20,602 bases of DNA from DAOTVS01 sp034436375 (GCA_034436375.1 DAOTVS010000147.1:1-20602); one strand, 5' to 3'. Shown: positions 12,901 through 20,492, counted from the first letter of the stretch. Numbers and translations: made by a program. Notes: generated by a model not told the origin, from the letters alone.

Positions 12901-15060
12901 ATGGCCTTACCTGTTGACTACCAGGCGCGCATCGATGCGCTGCATCAGACCAAGCTCGAGCATACCCGCATCAAGCGCCAGCAGCGAGGCTTTCTCGATA
13001 TTGATGACCACGGCTTTGTGCCCTGGCCGGAGCCCATCCCCTTCCATTTGACGCCTAACCATCCCTGCGGGGGCGCCTATGGGCCGCGAGCTGTTGGCGA
13101 GAATTTCCGCGCCTGGCTGGAGGTGCACCCCGTCTACATCCACCCCGCCAGCGCCCTGGCCGGGTGCTGGGTGGGCAGCCCCCCCGGCCTGGGCGGCTGG
13201 AAGCCCGAGGACCGGCCCGTGCACCTCTACCCCCTGCACAAAAAGTACAATCTGCGCTATACCGGCATCGGTGGCATGAATCATCTGGGGCCCGATATGC
13301 GCATCGGTCTGGACCTGGGGTGGGGTGGATTGCTCCAAAAGATCCGCCGCTACCGCGCCCTTAACCGGCCAGCGGATACGGGCTTTTACGATGGTGAGGA
13401 GGCCCTGGTTCTGGGGATGCAGAGCTGGATCCGCAAGCACGTCGTGCAGGCGCGCGCGATGGCTGCCACCGCAGAGGACCCGGCCACGCGCGATAATCTG
13501 CTCGCCATTGCCGAGATGAACGAATGGCTGGTGGATAACCCACCTCGCACGCTGCGCGAGGCCTGCCAGTTTCTGGCCTGGTTCCAGTCGGTCGATCGGA
13601 TGTGGGGTGCGGGCGGCGCCCTGGGCCAGCTCGACGAGTTGCTGCGCCCCTACTATGAGGCCGACCGCGCTGCGGGCGTCATCACCGATGATGACGAGGT
13701 CGTCTGGTGCCTGGCCAGCCTTTTCTTCAATGATACCCACTATTCGCAGATCGGCGGCCCTGCCCCCGACGGCCACGATCTGACCAGCCCACTCTCATTC
13801 CTGGTGCTGGAGGCCATGCACCGTCTCAAGATCCCGGTCAATATCGCCGTGCGCGTGCACGACGGCCTCGATCCCCGACTGCTGCGGCGCGCCGTGGAGT
13901 ATTTGTTCGCAGACGGCACCGGAGTCTCTTTTTCCTGCGCCAAGGGACTGGATGAGGGTTATGCCCGCAACGGCGTGCCTATCCAACTGGCGCGCCTGCG
14001 CGCCAAGGTTGGCTGCAACTGGACGGCGCTGCCCGGCATCGAGTACTGCCTGCAGGACGTGACCCGCCTCTGCCTTGTCGCGCCCTTTCTGCACGCCTTC
14101 CACGATCTGATGGCCGACCCGGCCGCTCCTCGCACGATGGAAGCGCTCTGGGATCGCTATGTCGCGCACCTGGCCGTGAGCGTGGATACGATCAAGCAGG
14201 GCTTTGCCTGGCACATGGATCACCACGCGGCCAACAGCCCCGAGATTGTGCTCAACCTCTTTTGCCACGGTACCCTGGAGCGCGGGTTGGATGCCTCAGC
14301 AGGCGGCGTGGACATCTACAACCTCACTTGCGATGGCGTCGGCCTGGCCACTGTGGCCGACTCCTTTGCCGCCATCGAGCAGCGCGTGGTGCAGGAGGGC
14401 CGCCTGACCTGGGAGGAGCTGGCCCAACACCTGGCCAACGATTTCCGCGACGCTGAGCCGGTGCGGCTGATGCTCAAGAATATCCCGCGCTTCGGCACGG
14501 GCGGCTCCCGCGCCGATGAGTGGGCGCGGCGGGTGGCCGATCTCTACACCCACCTGATGTACGATACGCGCACGTCCAACGGCTTTCGTGTGATCCCCGG
14601 GCTCTTTTCCCACGGCATTGTGGCCGAGCTGGGGCGCAACCTGGGGGCCACCCCCAACGGCCGCCACGCCCACGCTCCCATCTCGCACAGCGCCAACCCC
14701 GATCCCGGGTTTCTCCCAGGCGGGGGCGGTGCGCCGACGGCCAAAGCGACGGCTGTCGCTGCCGTGCAGCCCGGTTTGGGCAACTCGGCGCCACTGCAGC
14801 TCGACCTGGACCCGCCCCTGGCCCGGCACGCCGGCGGCATCGAGGCCATCGAGGCGCTCATTCGCGCCCACAACGCCCAAGGCGGCACGTTGATCAACAT
14901 CAACGTCGTCTCCAAGGAGCAGATTCTGGCGGCCCATGCCGACCCCGAGCAGTTCCCGGATCTCGTCGTGCGCGTCACGGGCTACAGCGCCTTTTTCCGC
15001 ATGCTCTCGCCTGAATACCGCCAGCAGGTCGTCGATCGCATCCTCGCTGAAGGGGAGTGA
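12901..15060 (+). CDS. Glycyl radical enzyme (pyruvate formate-lyase-like), atypical GCNW active-site loop
   Basis: This 719-residue protein is a glycyl radical enzyme. The C-terminal radical domain is clear: GGTLININVVSKEQILAAH, then PEQFPDLVVRVTGYSAFFRM, with radical Gly 694 in RVTGYSA. The thiyl-radical Cys is most likely Cys 372 in KVGCNWTALPG. It lies 322 residues before the Gly, close to the spacing in characterised family members. Dehydratases and many lyases have GCxE here, and pyruvate formate-lyase has adjacent cysteines. This protein has Asn-Trp after the Cys, so its chemistry probably differs from both; Glu 380 in GIEY might replace the usual base. The ATG at 12901 follows GGAGGAGG; an in-frame GTG lies five codons earlier. 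It is the last gene of the ABC operon, so its substrate or a precursor is probably the imported solute. No activating enzyme gene is adjacent. It works only without oxygen. Confidence 0.85.
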   Translation: MALPVDYQARIDALHQTKLEHTRIKRQQRGFLDIDDHGFVPWPEPIPFHLTPNHPCGGAYGPRAVGENFRAWLEVHPVYIHPASALAGCWVGSPPGLGGWKPEDRPVHLYPLHKKYNLRYTGIGGMNHLGPDMRIGLDLGWGGLLQKIRRYRALNRPADTGFYDGEEALVLGMQSWIRKHVVQARAMAATAEDPATRDNLLAIAEMNEWLVDNPPRTLREACQFLAWFQSVDRMWGAGGALGQLDELLRPYYEADRAAGVITDDDEVVWCLASLFFNDTHYSQIGGPAPDGHDLTSPLSFLVLEAMHRLKIPVNIAVRVHDGLDPRLLRRAVEYLFADGTGVSFSCAKGLDEGYARNGVPIQLARLRAKVGCNWTALPGIEYCLQDVTRLCLVAPFLHAFHDLMADPAAPRTMEALWDRYVAHLAVSVDTIKQGFAWHMDHHAANSPEIVLNLFCHGTLERGLDASAGGVDIYNLTCDGVGLATVADSFAAIEQRVVQEGRLTWEELAQHLANDFRDAEPVRLMLKNIPRFGTGGSRADEWARRVADLYTHLMYDTRTSNGFRVIPGLFSHGIVAELGRNLGATPNGRHAHAPISHSANPDPGFLPGGGGAPTAKATAVAAVQPGLGNSAPLQLDLDPPLARHAGGIEAIEALIRAHNAQGGTLININVVSKEQILAAHADPEQFPDLVVRVTGYSAFFRMLSPEYRQQVVDRILAEGE

Positions 15061-15065
15061 GACGG

Positions 15066-15212
15066 GCTGTCAACGGATTAGGACACGGATTACACGGATT
15101 GCTTGGGCGCCATATTCAGGCGCGCATCTGCTCGGAAACGTGAGAGACGGACCTGTAGGCGCGGCATCGTGCCGCGGGTTCCGTTGCTGCGAAGGACTAA
15201 TCCGTTGGCAGC
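15066..15212. repeat. Inverted-repeat-flanked intergenic element with CACGGATTA repeats
   Basis: Arms 15066-15081 and 15197-15212 match at 15 of 16 positions as an inverted repeat. Inside the left end, ACGGATTA occurs in near-tandem (15073-15098: ACGGATTAGGACACGGATTA, then CACGGATT). The right arm supplies the last codons and the TAG stop of the ceramidase-like gene. The style is that of short interspersed repeats; no coding potential is seen. Confidence 0.55.
15160..15176. terminator. Small hairpin between convergent genes
   Basis: CGCGGCA (15160-15166) and TGCCGCG (15170-15176) form a perfect 7-bp stem with a three-base loop, midway between the convergent glycyl radical enzyme and ceramidase-like genes. 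It could end transcription from either side, though no T-run follows. Confidence 0.4.
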
Positions 15213-16504
15213 CTCTCCCTCAACAGCGACACGGCCGCTTCCACCAGCGCTTCGGCGGCGCCGTACCCCACGGCGGTGAGCAGGGCGCTGAACCAGCGAT
15301 AGGAGGAGTCGGCGCCGTACCCGCCCTGGTCCTTGGCCCAGTTGGTGGGGCAATAGCCATACAGCCCGTTGGCATAGCCCGCCACCAGCACTGGCGCCGG
15401 CGCGAGCGCCTGCTTGATGGCCAGCCCGATATCGCTATAGGGCTCGAAGGGCAGGCCCACCAGGCGCACCTCGCCGATACGCGCCGCCCACACCTCCGCC
15501 GCGAGCGTCGCCGGCACGCGCTCTTCGGCCAGCGCCTGCCGCAGCTCAGCCGCCCAGGCCAGCATCGCCTCCGCCTCCATCTCCGCCGCCTTACGCCCGA
15601 TCGTTTGCACCCGGCGCTCGTGCCACTGGGCGCTAAAGATGGCCAGCGCATCCAGCGCAGGCGGCGGGTCCAGCGGCACCGCGACCGTGCGGCTCGCCGC
15701 CTGTAGTTGGACATCGGTTCGGCGCGCGGCCCGCTCCAGCGCCTGCGCTCCCGCCTTGGCCAGCCGCGCGCCGATCTGTTCCGCATCGCGGAAGCGGCCG
15801 CTCCCCCAGCCCCGGTCGCGGTTCACCACGGGATCCACGTCGCCGCAGGTCCCCTGCAGGCAGAGCCCCACCCCGCCCCGCAGCTGAGCGAGGGCGCGCG
15901 CCGCCGCGCCCGGCCAATCGCCGGAGAAGAGGCGGTTCTCCGGCCCCAGCACCACCGCATGGGTGGCATAGCTCAGGAGTGTGGCGATGCTCTCTCCGCC
16001 CGGCCGCTCGGCCGCCAGGGCGAGAAGCTCGGTATCGATCGGGTGCGCTTCATCCTGCCGGTTATAGCCGATGCCCTTCACCTGCATGCGGCCCCAGGCC
16101 AGTTGCGCCGGCTCCAGCCGCTCCGCGAGCGCAGTGACCAGCCCGGCGATGCGCCCTTCCGCCTGCTGCAGCCACCCCTCATCCACGTGCCCGAGTGCGC
16201 CGCGCATGGGCATGCAGGCTGGGCCAGAGTGGGTGTGAGTGCAGGCGATAAGCACTCGCTCGCCCGGCATCGTCCCTGCCGCCGCAACGGCGCCCCGGAT
16301 CCGCGCTACCGATTCCGGCGCCAGCCCCAGCAGATCGCACACCACGATCGCCAGGCGCCCCGCCCCATCATCCAGCAGCAGGGCCCGCGCCAGAATCGGG
16401 TCATGCGTCCCCTCCGCCGGGAGGTCACGCAGGGCAAAGCCCGTCATCCATTGCCCGGGGGCGGGCGATAACTCCGCCTCACCGGCCGCCGCTCGCAATG
16501 CCAT
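15197..16504 (-). CDS. Neutral/alkaline ceramidase-like metal hydrolase
   Basis: This 435-residue protein matches the N-terminal catalytic domain of neutral/alkaline non-lysosomal ceramidases, zinc amidases that cleave N-acyl bonds. Visible signatures are ACTHTHSGPA (His 90, His 92), SYATHAVVLGPENRLFSGDW, QGTCGDVDPVVN, LPFEPYSDIG (the late Glu ligand region) and GYANGLYGYCPT (the Tyr region). True secreted ceramidases are about 650-780 residues with a signal peptide and a C-terminal Ig-like domain. This one has neither, so it is probably cytoplasmic and may hydrolyse a different amide or act in sugar-derivative metabolism. The ATG at 16504 is chosen because AGGAGGG and GGAGG lie just upstream; longer starts run into the 74-bp palindrome. 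It is the last gene of a minus-strand cluster after the aminotransferase. Its stop codon lies in an inverted repeat shared with the intergenic region. Confidence 0.85.
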   Translation of the reverse strand: MALRAAAGEAELSPAPGQWMTGFALRDLPAEGTHDPILARALLLDDGAGRLAIVVCDLLGLAPESVARIRGAVAAAGTMPGERVLIACTHTHSGPACMPMRGALGHVDEGWLQQAEGRIAGLVTALAERLEPAQLAWGRMQVKGIGYNRQDEAHPIDTELLALAAERPGGESIATLLSYATHAVVLGPENRLFSGDWPGAAARALAQLRGGVGLCLQGTCGDVDPVVNRDRGWGSGRFRDAEQIGARLAKAGAQALERAARRTDVQLQAASRTVAVPLDPPPALDALAIFSAQWHERRVQTIGRKAAEMEAEAMLAWAAELRQALAEERVPATLAAEVWAARIGEVRLVGLPFEPYSDIGLAIKQALAPAPVLVAGYANGLYGYCPTNWAKDQGGYGADSSYRWFSALLTAVGYGAAEALVEAAVSLLRERLPTD

Positions 16505-16525
16505 ATCCTCCGTCCCTCCTGAGGA

Positions 16526-16654
16526 GTTCTTGCAGGCCAGGTGTGCGCCGCAGGCCGCTCCGCGGAGCGGCCTGCGGCGCACACCTGGCCTGCAAGAACC
16601 ATAAAGGCCTGAAGCCGGGCGGCAGCAGCGCAGAATGCCCGGCCGCTATCCAGG
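16526..16654 (+). repeat. Structured repeat copy 2: 74-bp perfect palindrome plus conserved tail
   Basis: Positions 16526-16562 and 16563-16599 are exact reverse complements (37-base arms, no loop). The core GGCCGCTCCGCGGAGCGGCC differs from copy 1 by one base pair changed on both sides. The outer arms are unrelated in sequence to copy 1. The following tail (TGAAGCCGGGCGGCAGC, then GCAGAATG, then CCCGGCCGC, then ATCCAGGA) matches the tail of copy 1 in the same orientation and can itself pair GCCGGGC with GCCCGGC. It lies between the aminotransferase and ceramidase-like genes and would form a strong hairpin in their mRNA. Confidence 0.75.
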
Positions 16655-16664
16655 ACACGTGCGG

Positions 16665-17894
16665 CTAGCGCAAGCTCGGGGCCTGCGCCACAACCTTGGC
16701 CACCGCCGCCACGACCTTCTCCATCGCCTCTGCCCCCGCCAGCAGCGCCGTATGCGGAATCCAGACCGCGTCGCGGCAGATCTGCTCGGTCACGGGGCAG
16801 CGGACTTGAGTATAGTCGATCTCCCGGCCATAGTAGGGGCAGGAGCGCGGGCAGTGATCAGGGCCGTCGCCCTTGACCGCGAACAGCGGGTTCTGGTAGA
16901 GCGGGTAGGGCCAGCCGGCGCTGGCAGGCACGCCCTCGGCACACAGCGCTTGCAAGAACCGGTCGCGCGAGACGCCAGCGCGAGTTTCATCGAGGCGAAA
17001 GACGTAGAAATGATAGGAGCGGCGCGTCATGCGCGGCTCGGCGGGCAGGGTACGGATGCCGGGGATTTGCTGCAGCCCCTGGGTGAGGACCTCGGCGTTG
17101 GCCTGGCGGCGCAGCGTCTGCTCCTCCAGGCGGCTGAGCTGGGCCAGCAGGATCGCCCCCTGGAACTCGGTCATGCGCAGGTTCGAGCCGGCCAGAAAGT
17201 GCTGGTACCAGGGCTTGTCTTTGCCGCGGCCGCAGTTGGTAAAGCTGCGGCACAGGTCTGCCAGATCCTCATCGTCGGTGAGGATGATGCCGCCCTCGCC
17301 GGCCGTAATATTCTTGGAAACCTGGAAACTGAACACGCCGCAGTTGCCCACGGCCCCCGCCCCTTTGCCCCGCCATTGCGAGCCCCAGGCGTGGCAGGCA
17401 TCCTCCAGGATGACCAGGTTGTGCTGGTGCGCCAGAGCGAGCAGCCGGTCCATATCGGCTATCATCCCGCCCACATGTACCGGAATGACCGCCTTGGTGC
17501 GCGGCGTGATCTTGCGCTCGACGTCACTCGGATCGATACAAAGGGTTTCGGGCAGGATATCGGCAAAGATGGGGATGGCGTTCACGCGCAGCACGGCGCT
17601 CACCGTGGCGATGAACGTATAGGGCGGCACAATCACCTCATCGCCCGCGCCCACCCCCAGCGCCAACAGCGACGCTTCCAGGGCCGTCGTGCCGCTGGTG
17701 GTGGTGATGCCGAAACGGGCGTTCTGGAACGCGGCGAAGCGCGCCTCGAACTCATGCACCTTCTCGCCGTACCACCACTCCCCCGACTCGAGCACCCCAT
17801 TCAACGCCTGCCGCTCCTCATCGCTCCACACCGGCCAGCGCGGCCACGCCACATCACAGGCCTTGGGTCCACCGTTGATCGCCAGATCCGCCAT
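16665..17894 (-). CDS. DegT/DnrJ/EryC1/StrS-family PLP aminotransferase
   Basis: This 409-residue fold-type I aminotransferase transfers an amino group to a keto-sugar or keto-cyclitol. Its key regions are TTSGTTALEASLLALG (cofactor phosphate binding), EVIVPPYTFIATVSAVL, ILEDACHAWGS with PLP-ring Asp 165, and FSFQVSKNITAGEGG with the PLP-binding Lys 194. The N-terminal LAINGGPKACDVAWPRWP and the SNLRMTEFQGAILLAQL segment are the style of the subgroup that includes L-glutamine:scyllo-inosose aminotransferases (StsC, BtrR/BtrS), so a cyclitol is a reasonable guess. A Cys-rich stretch (CPRSCPYYGREIDYTQVRCP) precedes the C-terminus. AAGGAGG five bases before the ATG at 17894 fixes the start. The radical SAM gene ends 17 bp upstream, so the two are almost surely cotranscribed. 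The exact substrate is not determined. Confidence 0.9.
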   Translation of the reverse strand: MADLAINGGPKACDVAWPRWPVWSDEERQALNGVLESGEWWYGEKVHEFEARFAAFQNARFGITTTSGTTALEASLLALGVGAGDEVIVPPYTFIATVSAVLRVNAIPIFADILPETLCIDPSDVERKITPRTKAVIPVHVGGMIADMDRLLALAHQHNLVILEDACHAWGSQWRGKGAGAVGNCGVFSFQVSKNITAGEGGIILTDDEDLADLCRSFTNCGRGKDKPWYQHFLAGSNLRMTEFQGAILLAQLSRLEEQTLRRQANAEVLTQGLQQIPGIRTLPAEPRMTRRSYHFYVFRLDETRAGVSRDRFLQALCAEGVPASAGWPYPLYQNPLFAVKGDGPDHCPRSCPYYGREIDYTQVRCPVTEQICRDAVWIPHTALLAGAEAMEKVVAAVAKVVAQAPSLR

Positions 17895-17911
17895 GGTAGC
17901 CTCCTTTTCCC

Positions 17912-18805
17912 CTAGAACCCAAACACCCCCCTGCCCGTCAGAATCGCCTCCGCATCCCAATCGAACGCCCGCGAGAGCTCCGCGTGGGCAGCGAATCCGC
18001 AGCGCCGGCAGTCGATGGCGCCGCGCTGCTTCAGATAGCACCCCTGATGGATTTGCCCGTCGGGCTCGATATTCACCAGCAGCCAATCGTGGCAGCGCCA
18101 GCTGTTGTCGCGCAGGCGGCGCAGCACGCTGTAAGAGTCGAGCAAGGGGTAGCCCTGTCTTTTCAGGGCGATCAGCTCGTCCAGCACCTGCCAGCGCGCC
18201 TCGGGCGTCACCGTCAGGTCCTCGGCGTCGCCATAGGGATAGCTGAATTGCACTGTGATGCCATACACCAGCCCCCGCAGGTCGCGCACCAGGTCGGGGA
18301 TGCGCTCCCAGTTCAGCCGGCTGATGGTGATATTCGCCATCAGCCGCGGGTGCTGCGCTGCGGCGATGTGGCCCAAGATGCGGTCATAGGTGGGGCCCCG
18401 GTAGCGGTCGTGCACCTCCTGCGGGCCGTCCAGGCTCACCCACACCATGTCGGCCGCCGTGCGGATGGGCAGGGTGCCGTTGGTGGTGATGCCCACGGCG
18501 TAAAAGCGCTCTTGTGCGGCGGCGACGATATCCTCGACCGTACGCTCCCCGTCGCGCCAGAGCAGGGGCTCGCCCCCCTCCAAAATCAGCAGGCGCGCGC
18601 CCATCCGGTGCACTGCATCCAGCGCCGCCAGCGCCCGCTCATAAGGGATATCCCCCTGCGGCCGCCGCCAGAAGGGGCAGGCCGGGCAGCGCAGGTTGCA
18701 GCAGTGCGTCAGCTTGAGCCCGCCCAGGAGCGGCCTGCGCTCATGCCACAGCCGCGCCCGCAGGTTGTGCTGCAGGAAGTAGAGATAGTGACCCAACATG
18801 AACAT
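17912..18805 (-). CDS. Radical SAM protein with C-terminal four-Cys (twitch/SPASM-like) site
   Basis: This 297-residue enzyme carries the radical SAM cluster motif CNLRCPAC (Cys 36, 40, 43) and the SAM-contact GGEP motif (77-80, LEGGEPLLW), followed by GITTNGTLP and VWVSLDGPQEVHDRYRG, as in other family members. The C-terminus has Cys 238, 256, 266 and 269 (C-x17-C-x9-C-x2-C), probably holding one auxiliary iron-sulfur cluster like twitch or SPASM domains. It is not a glycyl-radical activase by layout. Cotranscription with a DegT aminotransferase recalls BtrN (radical SAM aminocyclitol dehydrogenase) with BtrR/BtrS in butirosin synthesis; peptide maturation or an HpnH-like role are alternatives. 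The start is less certain: ATG codons at 18805 and 18799 both precede the conserved part, and only a weak GGAAA lies upstream. A longer frame to 18949 gives unlike residues. Confidence 0.8.
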   Translation of the reverse strand: MFMLGHYLYFLQHNLRARLWHERRPLLGGLKLTHCCNLRCPACPFWRRPQGDIPYERALAALDAVHRMGARLLILEGGEPLLWRDGERTVEDIVAAAQERFYAVGITTNGTLPIRTAADMVWVSLDGPQEVHDRYRGPTYDRILGHIAAAQHPRLMANITISRLNWERIPDLVRDLRGLVYGITVQFSYPYGDAEDLTVTPEARWQVLDELIALKRQGYPLLDSYSVLRRLRDNSWRCHDWLLVNIEPDGQIHQGCYLKQRGAIDCRRCGFAAHAELSRAFDWDAEAILTGRGVFGF

Positions 18806-18838
18806 ACCGGTTTCCACTCGGCACGGCGCAGAACAAGA

Positions 18839-18882
18839 GCGCCATCCACCACAACTATGGCACGGATGGCGCGTTTGCGCAA
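18839..18882 (-). promoter_or_regulatory. Predicted promoter and palindromic operator of the radical SAM operon
   Basis: On the minus strand TTGCGC (plus 18877-18882) and CATAGT (plus 18854-18859) are 17 bases apart, about 50 bases before the radical SAM start. The 9-bp arms GCGCCATCC (18839-18847) and GGATGGCGC (18864-18872) bracket the -10 box with a 16-base gap, a fitting place for a repressor. The promoter boxes are weak matches; the inverted repeat is exact. Confidence 0.4.
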
Positions 18883-18914
18883 GTGCTGCCCCCGTTGTCG
18901 GCCAGTCCAGGCTT

Positions 18915-19062
18915 CCAAGGCGGCTCAAGCCCCGGGCTGAGAACGGCAAAGCCCCTCTGGGGCTCGGGCTCCATCTGGCCGTGCAGGATAGAGCTGCCCC
19001 ACACGAGCCCGAAGGGCTTTACTTTTCTCAGCCCGGCGGCTTGAGCCCCGGGCTGCCTTGGC
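18915..19062. repeat. 148-bp imperfect palindromic intergenic element
   Basis: The ends CCAAGG...CCTTGG and the inner arms (GGCTCAAGCC, GGGCTGAGAA and AAAGCCC against their complements at 19013-19045) make one long imperfect hairpin. Smaller perfect hairpins lie inside: AGCCCC-TCT-GGGGCT (18950-18964) and AGCCC-GAA-GGGCT (19006-19018). The style is that of non-coding palindromic repeats scattered in Chloroflexota and cyanobacterial genomes. It lies between the divergent radical SAM and dehydrogenase genes. Confidence 0.55.
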
Positions 19063-19153
19063 CAAACACACAGCCGGGTTTATAGCAACAGTGCCCAGGG
19101 CATAGGGCAATCGCATCTTGACTCGCGACGGCTTGGTCACAGCGCCAAGATGG

Positions 19154-19183
19154 GGTATCCTTCGAGCAGAGAGGAAGGATACC
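19154..19183. promoter_or_regulatory. Perfect 10-bp inverted repeat upstream of the dehydrogenase promoter
   Basis: GGTATCCTTC (19154-19163) and GAAGGATACC (19174-19183) are exact complements around a 10-base gap, 120 bp before the -35 box of the dehydrogenase promoter. It could be a regulator-binding site or a hairpin. The rest of the 580-bp divergent spacer (18806-19385) holds the 148-bp element and two promoters but no gene that I can support. Confidence 0.4.
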
Positions 19184-19302
19184 TGTGGAAAATCGGCCCA
19201 TAGCATCCATCCAGCATCACTTCTCAGCGCTGGAGGATCCTCGTATTGACCGTACGAAGCTCCACAAGTTATGCGATTGCCCTGCCCCGGGCAAACATTC
19301 CA

Positions 19303-19331
19303 TTGACAACCTCCCCCATCCGGAGTAACAT
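19303..19331 (+). promoter_or_regulatory. Sigma-70-type promoter of the Ldh2-family gene
   Basis: A perfect TTGACA (19303-19308) and TAACAT (19326-19331, two mismatches from TATAAT) are separated by exactly 17 bases. The predicted start near 19338 leaves a leader of about 48 bases to the ATG at 19386. Confidence 0.65.
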
Positions 19332-19385
19332 CCCCCTTGACCGTACCCTCTGCGCTGTATGCGCTTTCCCAAGCAGGAGCTCACT

Positions 19386-20492
19386 ATGTCCACTGGAAGT
19401 GTTCGCATCTCGGTCGATACCTTGCAATCCTTCATGGTCGATGTCTTTACCGGCGTGGGCGTGCCGCCCGACGACGCGCGCATCACGGCGGAGATTCTGA
19501 TCACTTCGGACCTTTTCGGCATCGAGTCGCACGGTGTGGGCCGGCTGAAGATGTATTATGACCGCATCAAGGCGGGCGTGCAGATGCCGGTGACGGAACT
19601 GGAGGTGGTCAAGGATACGCCGACGACAGCGGTGATCGATGGCCACATGGGCATGGGGCAGGTGATCGGGTACCGCGCGATGCGCATGGCGATAGACAAG
19701 GCCCGCCAGTATGGCATGGGCTCGGTGGCAGTGCGCAACTCGAGCCATTTCGGCATCGATGGCTATTACCCGCTGATGGCGACCCGCGAGGGGATGGTGG
19801 GCATGAGCTTTACCAATGCCCGCCCCTCCATTGCGCCAACATTCAGCGTGCAGCCGATGCTGGGCACGAACCCCATTGCCTTTGGCGCCCCGACCGATGA
19901 GCCCTTCCCCTTCCTGTTCGATGCGGCGACATCGATCACGCAGCGCGGCAAGATTGAGGTGCTGGACCGGGCGGAAAAGCCAACGCCCGCCGGGTGGGTG
20001 ATCGGCGCGGACGGCAAGGCGGCGACCGATTCGAAGCAAATTCTGCAGGACCTGACCCAGGGCAGGGCGGCGCTCTTGCCGCTGGGTGGCCTCGGCGAGG
20101 CGATGGGCGGCCACAAGGGCTATGGCCTGGCGACGATGGTGGAGATCTTCTCCGGGGCTTTTCAGGGGGGCGCCTATCTGGAGCAACTGACGGACGTCGA
20201 TGCCGAGGGCCGGCGCCAGCCGCTGCGCCTGGGGCACTTTTTTATGGCCATCGATGTGGAGCACTTTATTCCGCTGGATGAGTTCAAGCGCATCACGGGT
20301 GACATCATGCGCCAGCTCCGTGCCGCGCGCAAGGCGCCAGGCCAGGAGCGCATTTATACCGCAGGCGAGAAGGAATACTATAATGCCCAGCGCATCCGCC
20401 GGGAGGGGGTAGAGGCAAACCCGAACCTGCAAAAGGCGCTCAAGGCCATGCAGCAGGAGCTGGGGTTGAGCCAGTATCAGCTCGGCTTCTAA
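19386..20492 (+). CDS. Ldh2-family NAD(P)-dependent oxidoreductase (malate/L-lactate/ureidoglycolate dehydrogenase-like)
   Basis: This 368-residue cytoplasmic dehydrogenase belongs to the Ldh2 family, whose members oxidise 2-hydroxy acids such as malate, L-lactate, ureidoglycolate, sulfolactate or 2,3-diketogulonate. It has the usual length and motifs: DLFGIESHGVGRL (His 49), DGHMGMGQVIG, VRNSSHFGIDGYY with the probable catalytic His 121, PMLGTNPIAFGAP, FLFDAATSITQRGKIEV and AMGGHKGYGLATMVEI near the C-terminal third. The ATG at 19386 is chosen because AGGAG lies seven bases upstream; an ATG at 19359 adds nine residues but has no ribosome binding site. It is transcribed alone from its own consensus promoter, divergent from the radical SAM operon. 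It may process a 2-hydroxy or 2-keto acid made by the neighbouring pathways, but that is inference and the substrate cannot be told from sequence alone. Confidence 0.92.
   Translation: MSTGSVRISVDTLQSFMVDVFTGVGVPPDDARITAEILITSDLFGIESHGVGRLKMYYDRIKAGVQMPVTELEVVKDTPTTAVIDGHMGMGQVIGYRAMRMAIDKARQYGMGSVAVRNSSHFGIDGYYPLMATREGMVGMSFTNARPSIAPTFSVQPMLGTNPIAFGAPTDEPFPFLFDAATSITQRGKIEVLDRAEKPTPAGWVIGADGKAATDSKQILQDLTQGRAALLPLGGLGEAMGGHKGYGLATMVEIFSGAFQGGAYLEQLTDVDAEGRRQPLRLGHFFMAIDVEHFIPLDEFKRITGDIMRQLRAARKAPGQERIYTAGEKEYYNAQRIRREGVEANPNLQKALKAMQQELGLSQYQLGF

Noticed and set aside
17912..18805. Radical SAM protein as activase of the glycyl radical enzyme
   Set aside because: Glycyl-radical activases lack the C-terminal C-x17-C-x9-C-x2-C arrangement, and this gene is in a separate, convergent unit with an aminotransferase.
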